Shown in pieces: positions 17,749 to 25,724 of a stretch of 32,613 nt of DNA (position 1 is the first letter of the stretch; every line of letters begins with the position of its first letter). The notes under the pieces are model-generated. The model was not told where the DNA came from. It searched no databases and was given only the letters and a program-made list of their open reading frames with translations. Position numbers and translations under genes: made by a program. Source of the stretch: Planctomycetota bacterium (GTDB taxonomy: Bacteria; Planctomycetota; J058; JAJDCP01); assembly GCA_029260765.1 (NCBI GenBank), contig JAJDCP010000027.1, positions 1 through 32,613 on the forward strand, given 5' to 3'.

Positions 17749-18978
17749 TTGGACGTCAAAGAAGGCATCAAGTTGGAGTCGCGGCGCTTCATCGGTGAGT
17801 GGCACGAGGTCGCCGAGAGCGTCGCCGAGGAAGCCTGGATTCCGATTCCAGACTTCGCACAGCTCGGGTCGGGCACGACCTCGGCGCATTCGGAATCCTG
17901 GTGCGACAGGTTCTTCACCGCCGCTGCCGATCCGCACGAAGGCGATGCCCGGCATTTCTTCAGCCTTGCTCGGGGCGATGTCCCCGATCTCATGCGGCAC
18001 GAATTCGAGCTGCTCGATCCGTTCGCCGAACCTGCGGGCGAAGCCGCCGTTGCGCAAGACACGGAGGCACCGCAAGAGGGAGGCCCAGAAAACAAGGCCC
18101 CAGAAGACGGGCTGCAGGAAGAAGAGGCGCAGGGCAAGCAGACTCAGGAAGCGGAGGCTCCTGACGAACAAGCCGAAGAACCGAAGAAGATCGCCGCGCA
18201 CGTGGTCGAAACGCGCAACTGGGCGATCCTGAGCGTCGATGCCGAGCTTTTGGAGCTGCCCGACGAGGAACGGTTGCCCGCCCTGAAGTCCTGGATCAGC
18301 GTTCTGCTCGAGTCCCCATTGCACGGCTACGAGCTTCCCGAAGAGGTTGCCGAAGGGACGATGTTCAGCATCTCGGCGAGCAGCCACCCGATGATGCTGA
18401 GCAGCTGGCACGAGCGGGCCGACGGAGGCATCCGCAACGGCGCGCTGTGGTTCCTCTGCTTCAAGCGGGTACCGCAGCTGATGGGGTTTTCGAACCCGGA
18501 TCTGTGGTTCGAAGAGCCCTTCCGCAATGAACCCGATGGCGCTCTGTTGCTGGCCGCCCAGGCTGAGAAGCAAGCCGTACTCGAGCCCTTCGCCCAACGC
18601 AACGACTTTGCAGGCAGCCTGGCAAAGCTCCTCCTGGGCAGGGCGGATGCAACCAGTGTGTTGGCGGAAGCTGCAACCGACGAAGAACACCCCCGGGTAC
18701 GAACGCACCAGGCGCACGCCTATATCGGCCTGGCGGCTGCTGCCCAAGGTGACGAAGAAGCCGCGCGGGCCTCTTTCGAAGCGTGCCTGGAGGCTATGCA
18801 CTCTGAAGATCCGGCCGAAGACGAGCTGCCGGCCTCCGCCATCAGTCGCCTGGCCGAGCTGCGCCTGACGCCTCCCGAGGACGAAGAGGCGGCCGACGAG
18901 GGGGAGGCTGAGACCCCTGAGGACGAAGAGGCGGCCGACGAGGAGGCCGAGCACCCTGAGAGTGGCGGTCCTGCCTGA
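17749..18978 (+). CDS. Acidic TPR-like protein of the cassette
   Basis: A 409-aa very acidic protein. TTG 17749 is the first possible start after an in-frame stop at 17737, and GAGG lies about seven bases upstream; no ATG near the N-terminus is in frame. Residues 1-95 are globular (GTTSAHSESWCDRFFTAA). Residues about 100-145 are a Glu/Ala/Gln-rich low-complexity linker. Residues 150-260 are a second globular part. Residues about 275-370 are TPR-like helices (HAYIGLAAAAQGDEEAARAS). The tail repeats PEDEEAADE twice because of a 27-bp direct repeat. GC content is back to the local norm (39 of 60 at 18241-18300). It lies 119 bp behind the Cys/His protein; a chaperone, inhibitor or immunity role is possible but only inferred. 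Confidence 0.8.
   Translation: MDVKEGIKLESRRFIGEWHEVAESVAEEAWIPIPDFAQLGSGTTSAHSESWCDRFFTAAADPHEGDARHFFSLARGDVPDLMRHEFELLDPFAEPAGEAAVAQDTEAPQEGGPENKAPEDGLQEEEAQGKQTQEAEAPDEQAEEPKKIAAHVVETRNWAILSVDAELLELPDEERLPALKSWISVLLESPLHGYELPEEVAEGTMFSISASSHPMMLSSWHERADGGIRNGALWFLCFKRVPQLMGFSNPDLWFEEPFRNEPDGALLLAAQAEKQAVLEPFAQRNDFAGSLAKLLLGRADATSVLAEAATDEEHPRVRTHQAHAYIGLAAAAQGDEEAARASFEACLEAMHSEDPAEDELPASAISRLAELRLTPPEDEEAADEGEAETPEDEEAADEEAEHPESGGPA
18874..18942 (+). repeat. 27-bp direct repeat inside coding sequence
   Basis: Bases 18874-18900 and 18916-18942 are the same in 26 of 27 positions and encode PEDEEAADE twice in frame, near the C-terminus of the acidic protein. Recent slippage or duplication is likely, and the copy number may vary between strains. 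Confidence 0.8.
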
Positions 18979-19055
18979 GGAGCGGCTCACAGGTTCTTGT
19001 TGGGGCGCCTGGCGTTACAATAAGGTTGAAGCAGTAGCCCAAAACAGGGGTTTCC

Positions 19056-19655
19056 ATGTCTGACAACCCAAGACAATTCCGTCGCGCTGTGATGACGCAG
19101 GTCCAGCTGATGATGGGACAGTGGCACACCAGCGTCATCGATTCGATCCGCAGCTGGTCGAGCCCTGGCATTTTCGGCGATGAGGCGGCTTTCTGGGCCG
19201 CTGTCATGGGCGACGTGGCAGGCACGGTAGCGGGAACCGTCAGCTGGGGCATCGCCGGCATTGCGATGAATGTGATCTCGAGCAAGATTGCAGCGCAAGC
19301 CCAGAGCGCGCGCGAGACGCGCGCCGAAGAGCTCAAACAAAAAATGATCAAGCTGATGCAGCGCTTCCAGAATGTTGCCCTGGCGCATCCCTACTTCCAG
19401 AAGGCCGTCGAGCAGCTTGCGGACAAGATGTTTCCGGCCTACGGCAGTCTGCCCGTGGTGCAGCAACCGCACTACATCCAAACTGCCATCCGCGAACGCG
19501 GGCTGATCTGCGACGACCACGAAGCGGTCCGTCGCAACATCCACGCATCTCTCAATGATCGCTGGAAGATCGTCCAGGCGCTGGTGCGGCGTGAGATGTT
19601 CCGCTCTGCCATGGAAAGCGTGTCCGCAATGGGCGAAATGCGCATGATGCGCTGA
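19056..19655 (+). CDS. Unknown 199-aa protein with hydrophobic segment
   Basis: Begins MSDNPRQFRRAVMTQVQLMM; AGGGG lies about eight bases upstream of ATG 19056. Residues about 45-78 are a Gly/Ala/Val-rich hydrophobic stretch (VMGDVAGTVAGTVSWGIAGI) that could insert in a membrane or pack as a helical hairpin. The rest is a helical, basic, methionine-rich domain (ELKQKMIKLMQRFQ) ending MGEMRMMR. It is the last gene of the plus-strand cassette, 77 bp behind the acidic protein, and ends 160 bp before the converging CAP gene. No family is recognised. A small protein with a glycine-rich hydrophobic core beside effector-like genes could be a membrane-active toxin or its partner, but this is speculation. 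Confidence 0.75.
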   Translation: MSDNPRQFRRAVMTQVQLMMGQWHTSVIDSIRSWSSPGIFGDEAAFWAAVMGDVAGTVAGTVSWGIAGIAMNVISSKIAAQAQSARETRAEELKQKMIKLMQRFQNVALAHPYFQKAVEQLADKMFPAYGSLPVVQQPHYIQTAIRERGLICDDHEAVRRNIHASLNDRWKIVQALVRREMFRSAMESVSAMGEMRMMR

Positions 19656-19730
19656 TCCCCAACGACCTCTATGCGGTCTCAGCAGGCCAGCCGAGGCTTG
19701 CTGCCGCGAACGCGCCTGGCGCCAGAGTGT

Positions 19731-19810
19731 GTCTGACAAGTCCTCAACGCAGCGGCCAAAGGGGGGATCGCGAGCCCCCTGCAAGTCGGGCGAACCGAGA
19801 CTTTTCAGAC
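19731..19810. repeat. Nested palindrome between convergent genes
   Basis: GTCTGACAAGTC (19731-19742) and the inverse of GTCTGAAAAGTC (19799-19810) pair in 11 of 12 positions. Inside them AGGGGG/CCCCCT arms flank GATCGCGAG about the same centre (near 19770). The outer arms resemble insertion-sequence ends, so this may be a tiny non-autonomous element or IS scar; it may also end transcription from both sides. Confidence 0.5.
19757..19780 (-). terminator. Possible terminator of the CAP gene
   Basis: Read on the minus strand, AGGGGG, a loop containing CTCGCGAT, CCCCCC and then TTT lie about 40 bases behind the CAP gene stop. The stem is strong but the T-run is only three bases long, so the call is tentative. 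Confidence 0.35.
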
Positions 19811-19815
19811 AGCGC

Positions 19816-21360
19816 CTAGTTCACACTGTCCACGCCGAAGTCCTGCGTCCAGTACGTGCCATCGCGGCCGATCCCGATAGTCAGGTGGTCGCGCGTCAGG
19901 ATGTTCCGGTGGTGGCCCGAGCTGTTGTACCACTGCAGAAAGGCCCCGCGCCCTGTGCCGCTGCCCATCGCGATGTTCTCTCCGCTGTAGCGGGCGCCTT
20001 CGCGCCGCACGCGATCGGTGGGTGAGCCTGTGTTGGGCGAGTGGTGGTCAAAGAAGCCGCTGGTGCGCATGTCGACGGAGTGTTTCCGCGCCGCCTGCAC
20101 CTGGCGCTCGTCGATATGCAGCGCGCGCAGTCCCATCATCATGCGGTACTGGTTGGTCTCGGTGATGCAGTTGCGCTCTTCGGCATCGAGGCTGGTCTCG
20201 ACCCGCGCGTTGTAGGCGACCACCCGCTGGCTGTAGTCAAAGGCGGCCTTATCCGCAGCATCGATCGGCGCTCCCTGCAGATTGAGGCGCTCGGCCAGAT
20301 CGGCGGCGACTTCCTGCTCAACGGCCTCGAGGGCCGCGGCCTCACCGGCGAAACGAAGCTGATCTGCCAAAGCCTGCACCAGACTCTGCCGGGCCTCTTG
20401 CAGGCTCGTGCTCTGGTCAAGCAACACCGAGATGGGATTTTCCCAGATCGCACGCACCTTGTTGACCGCTTCATCGACAACGGGTTGGCCCACGATGCCA
20501 TGGTTTTCGTCGGGATAGATGCTGAGGTCGAAGACAATCCGCAGCGCCTCTTTGCGAGCGGCATTGAGCTCTTGCGCCAGGAACTTGCGACCGTCAGCAA
20601 GCTTGCTCTTGGCAGCAGAGAGGTAGCTCTTGCGGGCTTTGTCGACGCGCTGCTGCAGGGACTGCTTCAGCGCCTCGAAGGGGTCACCACCCATCTCGAC
20701 CAGACGCGCCGCGGCGGCCTCCCACTTCTCGCGGTTCTTGTTGTGGTCGATGATCTGGATCAGCTCTTTGGCGCCCTCGGGCAACACCAGAGGCGCGTCC
20801 GAAGCGCCACCCGAGCCGGTGCGTGGCTCTACTTTGGCAACCCACTCTCCATCGACATAGACCAGCCCCATGCGGAGCTTCTCGGCGACCTCGGGTGAGA
20901 CCAGCTCGCCATCGATCTCCACCCAGCCCTGCGCCAGTTTGTACTCGCGCTCGAGCATCCATTGGCCGTCGTATTTGCGGTAGCCCAGCTCTCTGCGCGC
21001 TTTGCGGTTGTCAGGGTCGAGCTCAATGACCTTCCGGTAGGCGCGCTCGACGCCTTCGGCGTATTCACGCTCCACTGCCCAGGCCGCCAACTCCAGGTAT
21101 CCGTTGACATCCCAGTCACGCAGCCCATCGAAACGCGTCGTAAAGGTGTCGCTGACGCTGCCGAGCTTCTCGATCTCGAGCACGTCGGCCCAAGAGATCA
21201 CACGCTCGCCGTGGGCCGTCTGGATGATGATCTCTTCATCGGTCTGCTCGAGAATCTGGCCACGCACGGTCGTGCCGTTGGCCAGATGGATGACATCGTC
21301 GGCAAGGGCGCCGAGAGAGCAGAGCAACAGGGCGCTGGCGAGCCATCGCAGTGTCCGCAT
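19816..21360 (-). CDS. Exported CAP (SCP-like) domain protein
   Basis: A 514-aa secreted protein. ATG 21360 has GGAGG about nine bases upstream and opens a signal peptide (MRTLRWLASALLLCSLGALA). The mature N-terminus (VIHLANGTTVRGQILEQTDE) is the SH3-like strand module common in planctomycete exported proteins. The middle (about 75-380) is helical, with a TPR-like piece (AYRKVIELDPDNRKA). The C-terminal CAP domain runs from about 395 to the end: RKHSVDM, FFDHHSPNTGS, SGENIAMG and GHHRNIL hold the conserved His/Glu residues of the CAP cavity. CAP domains of bacteria occur in extracellular proteins of varied, mostly unknown function. It follows the non-RD kinase gene by 146 bp, and a hairpin lies in its leader. 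Confidence 0.92.
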   Translation of the reverse strand: MRTLRWLASALLLCSLGALADDVIHLANGTTVRGQILEQTDEEIIIQTAHGERVISWADVLEIEKLGSVSDTFTTRFDGLRDWDVNGYLELAAWAVEREYAEGVERAYRKVIELDPDNRKARRELGYRKYDGQWMLEREYKLAQGWVEIDGELVSPEVAEKLRMGLVYVDGEWVAKVEPRTGSGGASDAPLVLPEGAKELIQIIDHNKNREKWEAAAARLVEMGGDPFEALKQSLQQRVDKARKSYLSAAKSKLADGRKFLAQELNAARKEALRIVFDLSIYPDENHGIVGQPVVDEAVNKVRAIWENPISVLLDQSTSLQEARQSLVQALADQLRFAGEAAALEAVEQEVAADLAERLNLQGAPIDAADKAAFDYSQRVVAYNARVETSLDAEERNCITETNQYRMMMGLRALHIDERQVQAARKHSVDMRTSGFFDHHSPNTGSPTDRVRREGARYSGENIAMGSGTGRGAFLQWYNSSGHHRNILTRDHLTIGIGRDGTYWTQDFGVDSVN

Positions 21361-21384
21361 CGCTACGCAACCTCCAAAGATCGG

Positions 21385-21401
21385 CGGTCTCCGAGAGACC
21401 G
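21385..21401. promoter_or_regulatory. Perfect 7-bp palindrome in the CAP gene leader
   Basis: CGGTCTC and GAGACCG surround a three-base spacer, 25-41 bases ahead of the CAP gene ATG. Upstream on the minus strand is a good -10 (CATAAT, 21419-21414) with ATGACA (21445-21440) at an over-long 20-base distance. The palindrome could be an operator or an RNA hairpin just ahead of the ribosome site. Confidence 0.35.
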
Positions 21402-21506
21402 GGTGATGGCCGAATTATGGCGTCCAGGCCTACGCGGCGTGTCATCAAACTGTAAGTTTTGGTCAAGTCTGGCTCTCTGCCTCCCCGCCAGGTTTGCCGC
21501 CCCGGA

Positions 21507-23732
21507 CTAGGGCGTCAACCGCGCCAGGAAAGGCTCGATGGCCTGCCAGGTAGCGCTGTCCGCGCCCAAGCGCTGGCGCGCCGCCGCGAGGATGGGCCGC
21601 GTTTCTTGCGCCAGCGTGCTGCACAACGCCAACCCACAGGCGACGGCCAGCTCGTGATGCTCCACGACGGCCATGAAGCGGCCCAACACTGGCACGGTGC
21701 GCCGCGGCATCACCAGGTGCCCCAGCAGTTGCAGGATGACGCAGATTTCCCGCTGTTCGGGCTCGGTACGCTCGTGCAAGCCGGCGCGGGCCTGCACGAG
21801 ATAGGGCTGCAGCCGCTCTTCGAGCAGGTCGACGATCTCGGGGTGACGGAAGCTGCTGAAACGGATCACCAGCTCGGCGGGACTGGCATGATGGTGGGGA
21901 CGCTCTTTGCGACGAAGCTGGTCCAGACCGAGCCGCACCAGACGCTTGCGCTTGACCAGGCGGGCGCCGCGTGCCTGCTCGACAGTCTGCCCGTGCTCGT
22001 GGCGTCGCTCGGGCACAAGCTCCATCTGGGTCAGGATGATCTCGGCAACGTCGTACGATTCCGTATGCAATGCCAGCCGGAAGGCTCGCTCCATGTGGGC
22101 TGCCGAGGCCTCCTGCAGACGTGCGTCCTCCCCCTCCTCCAGCAAGCTGTGCAGCTTGCCTGAGATCGGCTGCCGCCCCAACTCGAGCAACCGTCGTTGC
22201 CGCCATGCCAACCGCAGCAGATCTTCGATGATCGCGAGGTTCGCCTGCCGCTCAGTCGGTGCGATCCAATCGAGCCCGTCCAGCTCGTGGCTGCGTTCGA
22301 CGGTCTGGATGGGAGTCTGGGCCAGGCACCTGTCCGCCTCGGACAGCAAGTGCTCGGGCCGCAACGCAGCGATGCTCGCGCGCAGCTCGGACAACTCGTG
22401 GCCACGCGCCTCGAGCAACTCCTCGGTTCTGAGACGCTCGGCCTCGCGACGGGCACGCAAGGCCGCGACGGACGCACCGAGGCGCTGGCTCTCCCGGGAA
22501 GGCTCGACCTGCGCGAGTTGGGCTTCGGCCAGCCCCAGGTCTTTCTGCTCGAGCGCGGCCCGTGCAAAGGCGAGGCGCGCTCGCTGCTCACCGGCCACCG
22601 CCGCCTCTCCGGGCCAGAGCGCGCGAGCCTGGCTGAATCCCGCCACGGCCTGAGCAAACCCTTCGTACAGGCGCGTCCGCGCCGCTTCGTCCGTTTCCCC
22701 CGCCAGCTCCCTCTGGCAGAGGCGCAGGCTCTCATCGGCGCGCTCGCAGATTTGCAGGCTCTCGCGATGGCGGAGGTAGTCACGCAGCTCCGCCTGCAGC
22801 TCGCGAACGCTGCCATGACGATTCCGTGGCTCGGCGGCCAGGGCCCTGTGGCAGATACGGCGCAGCTCGGCAGGCACGTCCGCGCCCAGCTGGGGCATCG
22901 CCCCGCGGCTTGCGCTCTCGATCGTGTGCAGGAAATTGTCGCCCGAATGCGGTGGATGTCCGCGAACCAGCTCGCACAGAATGCCCCCCAACAGGTAGAT
23001 ATCGGTCCAGGCGCCGATGTCCTCACCACGGCCTTCGGCGAGCTCTGGCGGCATGTACGCCGGTGTTCCGCAAGGGCTGTGCACGCTGCTTTTGTGGCGC
23101 AACGAGGCATGCCGGTGCTCGCTGATCTCGACCGCCACCCCCCAGTCCATCAGCCAGACCTCGCCAAAGCTCCCCAACATCACGTTGGCGGGTTTGAGGT
23201 CGTTGTGGGCGACACCGCGGCTGTGGGCAAACGATACCGCGTTGCAGAGCTGCAGCAGCACCTCGAGATGGAAGTCGAGCCCCTCTTCTGTGAGCATCTC
23301 GCTCCACGACCGCCCTCCGACCAGCTTCATGATCATCCGTAGGCGTCCGTCTTCGGCCACATCGAGGTCGTGCACCGGCAGGATGTTCGGATGCTCGAGC
23401 ATCCCCGTCAGGCGCGCCTCTGCGAGAAAATTGCGGCTGGCGGCCGATTGCGGCTCGCCGTCGATATCCTCGCGCAGCTTCTTGATCGCGACGTGCCTGT
23501 CGAGACTGGACTGGTAGGCACGCTGCACCACCCCCATCCCCCCGCGTCCGAGCTCTTCGAGCTCGAGATAGGGTGCACGTCCGCTTTGCAGCTCGGCCAC
23601 CAGCAGGTCACGGGGCGCGATCTTGTAGGTTTCATAGCCAGACAGCTTCGACCATTCGGGCTCCAGGCCGAGAGTCTGTTCCCAAAGTGCTTGTAGGGCC
23701 TTGCGTTCCATCGGCTTCGCTGGCTGCCTCAC
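21507..23732 (-). CDS. Non-RD Ser/Thr kinase with long helical C-terminus
   Basis: A 741-aa protein. The kinase domain covers about 55-330: glycine loop GRGGMG, VAIKK (Lys84), HNDLKPANVM in place of HRDLKPxN (Asn177 replaces the Arg), MDWG in place of DFG, then CGTPAYMPPE. The catalytic Asp178 and Asp196 remain, so activity is likely, but without the Arg it would not depend on activation-loop phosphorylation in the usual way. DWG variants are familiar in planctomycete kinases. Residues about 340-741 are helical, Arg/Glu/Leu-rich, partly coiled coil, and carry no known domain or membrane span. GTG 23732 overlaps the TGA of the OLD-like ATPase as GTGA; an ATG at 23711 is an alternative start but lacks a near ribosome site. 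Coupling points to a joint function with the ATPase. Confidence 0.9.
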   Translation of the reverse strand: MRQPAKPMERKALQALWEQTLGLEPEWSKLSGYETYKIAPRDLLVAELQSGRAPYLELEELGRGGMGVVQRAYQSSLDRHVAIKKLREDIDGEPQSAASRNFLAEARLTGMLEHPNILPVHDLDVAEDGRLRMIMKLVGGRSWSEMLTEEGLDFHLEVLLQLCNAVSFAHSRGVAHNDLKPANVMLGSFGEVWLMDWGVAVEISEHRHASLRHKSSVHSPCGTPAYMPPELAEGRGEDIGAWTDIYLLGGILCELVRGHPPHSGDNFLHTIESASRGAMPQLGADVPAELRRICHRALAAEPRNRHGSVRELQAELRDYLRHRESLQICERADESLRLCQRELAGETDEAARTRLYEGFAQAVAGFSQARALWPGEAAVAGEQRARLAFARAALEQKDLGLAEAQLAQVEPSRESQRLGASVAALRARREAERLRTEELLEARGHELSELRASIAALRPEHLLSEADRCLAQTPIQTVERSHELDGLDWIAPTERQANLAIIEDLLRLAWRQRRLLELGRQPISGKLHSLLEEGEDARLQEASAAHMERAFRLALHTESYDVAEIILTQMELVPERRHEHGQTVEQARGARLVKRKRLVRLGLDQLRRKERPHHHASPAELVIRFSSFRHPEIVDLLEERLQPYLVQARAGLHERTEPEQREICVILQLLGHLVMPRRTVPVLGRFMAVVEHHELAVACGLALCSTLAQETRPILAAARQRLGADSATWQAIEPFLARLTP

Positions 23733-25663
23733 AACAGAGCATTCAGGTCCGAGAATAGACTCTCGAAAAGCTCCAGCGGGCGTTCAGCCGCCGAGGCCCC
23801 TTTCAGCAGCTTGGCGCGGCGCTCGAACAGATAGACAGCCGGCCGCAGCAGGTCGAAGGCTTTCTGCTTGCGGGCACGGAGCGCCTCACGGGCAAAGTTG
23901 CAGATGCCAGCCACCCGCGCGCACTGTGCCTCGAGCAAGCGTTGCTTCTTGGTCAAACCATAGGCCCGGTTGACCAGGTCGAAGAACACCGCCTTGCCGA
24001 GCATGTCCTCGATGCTCGAGTCCGGCACACCCGTGTACATGCTGGCGGACAGAACACGGCTCTTCTTCAACAGGGCGACCCCGCGCAGATCCATATGCGC
24101 AGGCAGATTGCTGAATACCGCGATCTCTCGATTGTTGCGACCGAGCAGGCTCAGGAAGGCGGGGATCTTCTCGATACTCCCCAGAGGACACACCTGCCAA
24201 CGAGGATCCAGCCCCACACGGCCGCGATTCTGCAGCTCGAGCGAGAATGCCTGCAGGTACAGCAGCTCGGCAGCCGACTGTACGAGCAGCGTGTGTTTGC
24301 CCACGGCCAGGTTGCGCGAGATCTCGTAACCCAGGGCTGCGTGCAGGGGCAGCAGAGTGGCCGGATCCGTGCATTGGGCGTCGCGCCGGACCTTGGTACC
24401 GAGCACCTCGACGGTGCCGTCCGGGAGCCGCTCTACGACATCTTCGACGGTGCGCGTGCAACGCAGGTTGGAGGCCGGAACCATGAAGGGGGAGTGGGTC
24501 GTGAAGATCACCTGGTGCTGGGGCAGAAGCTGCTCCTCGATGTAGCGGAGCAGATCGGTCTGGCCCGTAGCATGCAGGCTGAGGCCCGGCTCATCGAGCA
24601 GGATGACGAGCTTGTTCCCGTGGCTGCGGCGGTACTGTGAGAAGAGTACGGCGAAAGAGAAGAACCAGACGAAACCCGAGCTGCGACGGTCGAAGGAGAA
24701 GCTGATCTCGTGGTCGGGATTGTAGATCCGCGTGCGCAGAACCCGGCCGCTGTTGAAAGGCGGCCGGTCGCCTGCGCGGCCGACGTCGAGGTGGAATTTG
24801 ACCTGCAGCCTGCGGTTCTGCGTCCAGTAGCGGAAGACCTCCCGGGTGATGCGTGTACCCGCTGCCTCGAGCCGCGACAGCATGGGCTCGAACTGATCGA
24901 GGCTCAACAGGGCGTCGAGAGTGATGCCGGCCAGGCTCAGGAAGGCGAGGAAAACCTGGTCCTCAGGGCTGAGCTGGCGTTGCTCTTTCCTTGTCGCCAG
25001 GGCCTCGAGCTGCACCTGTCCGGGCATGCAATGGTAGGCGGAGAAGTACAGGAAGGTGGGCGCGCGTCGGCTGAGGATGTCGATGGCAGCTTCGATCGCA
25101 CTGCCGTCTTCGAACTGGGCGTGCAACATCCCGAGCAGCGCCTGCTGCCGTTCGCTGAGCGCGTCCTCCTGCTCCTCGAGATAACTGATGAGGCGTTTGA
25201 CCGACTTCTGCGTGCGTGCTTCTTCGAGCTCGAGCTCGTCGAGGGTCGAAGCCTCGAGCACATTGCCGAACGCCAGGCTGCGATCGATCTTGACCGCCCA
25301 AAGCTGACGGCCGGCGTAGTCGCGGGTGATGTGGACGCTGTCGTCGATCAACACACCCGGACCCAGCACCTCTTCGACGGCCTGTGTGTCGTCGGGCTCC
25401 AGCTTCCAGACACTGCGTACGACCACCGCCTCCCCTTCGGGGTGGCGCTCTTCATAGTCCAGCAGGAAGCGGCGCGGGTAGTCATCCTCGATGTTGAAGC
25501 CCGCGTCTTCCGGGCCATGGGGATTCAGGCGATGCAGAGCCTGCAGGAGGGCCGTCTTGCCGGACTCGTTCTTGCCGACCAGACACGTGAGCCCATTGAG
25601 CTCGAATTCGTTCGAGTCCACGATGCTGCGAAAATGGGTGACTTGCGCTCGGACGAGGCGCAT
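23729..25663 (-). CDS. OLD-family ATPase with decayed Toprim domain
   Basis: A 644-aa protein; ATG 25663 has AGGGG upstream. N-terminal ABC/SMC-type ATPase: VGKNESGKTALL (Walker A, 30-37), a long insertion (about 80-320), RSSGFVWFFSF (signature-like), KLVILLDEPGLSLH (Walker B, 351-364) and FTTHSPFM (His switch). The C-terminal half follows the OLD Toprim layout, but the acidic residues are altered: the usual VEG is LVQSAAELLYL (Gln462), and the aspartate-bearing strand after the second conserved block is IAVFSNLPAHMD (Asn519). IEDML near 551 is retained. OLD proteins are DNA-directed ATPase-nucleases, some of them in phage defence (for example Gabija GajA); here nuclease activity is doubtful. 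The gene is coupled by GTGA to the kinase gene and lies 61 bp behind the HDAC-like gene. Confidence 0.9.
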   Translation of the reverse strand: MRLVRAQVTHFRSIVDSNEFELNGLTCLVGKNESGKTALLQALHRLNPHGPEDAGFNIEDDYPRRFLLDYEERHPEGEAVVVRSVWKLEPDDTQAVEEVLGPGVLIDDSVHITRDYAGRQLWAVKIDRSLAFGNVLEASTLDELELEEARTQKSVKRLISYLEEQEDALSERQQALLGMLHAQFEDGSAIEAAIDILSRRAPTFLYFSAYHCMPGQVQLEALATRKEQRQLSPEDQVFLAFLSLAGITLDALLSLDQFEPMLSRLEAAGTRITREVFRYWTQNRRLQVKFHLDVGRAGDRPPFNSGRVLRTRIYNPDHEISFSFDRRSSGFVWFFSFAVLFSQYRRSHGNKLVILLDEPGLSLHATGQTDLLRYIEEQLLPQHQVIFTTHSPFMVPASNLRCTRTVEDVVERLPDGTVEVLGTKVRRDAQCTDPATLLPLHAALGYEISRNLAVGKHTLLVQSAAELLYLQAFSLELQNRGRVGLDPRWQVCPLGSIEKIPAFLSLLGRNNREIAVFSNLPAHMDLRGVALLKKSRVLSASMYTGVPDSSIEDMLGKAVFFDLVNRAYGLTKKQRLLEAQCARVAGICNFAREALRARKQKAFDLLRPAVYLFERRAKLLKGASAAERPLELFESLFSDLNALL

Positions 25664-25724
25664 GCGTGCCCCTGTGGCGTGCGTCTGCCTCCCTGAATCT
25701 AGCAGGAGTCCGCAATCCCTGCCA

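Noticed and set aside
22197..23342. A 381-aa plus-strand frame opposite the non-RD kinase
   Set aside because: No domain is recognisable, and the minus-strand kinase motifs are unambiguous.
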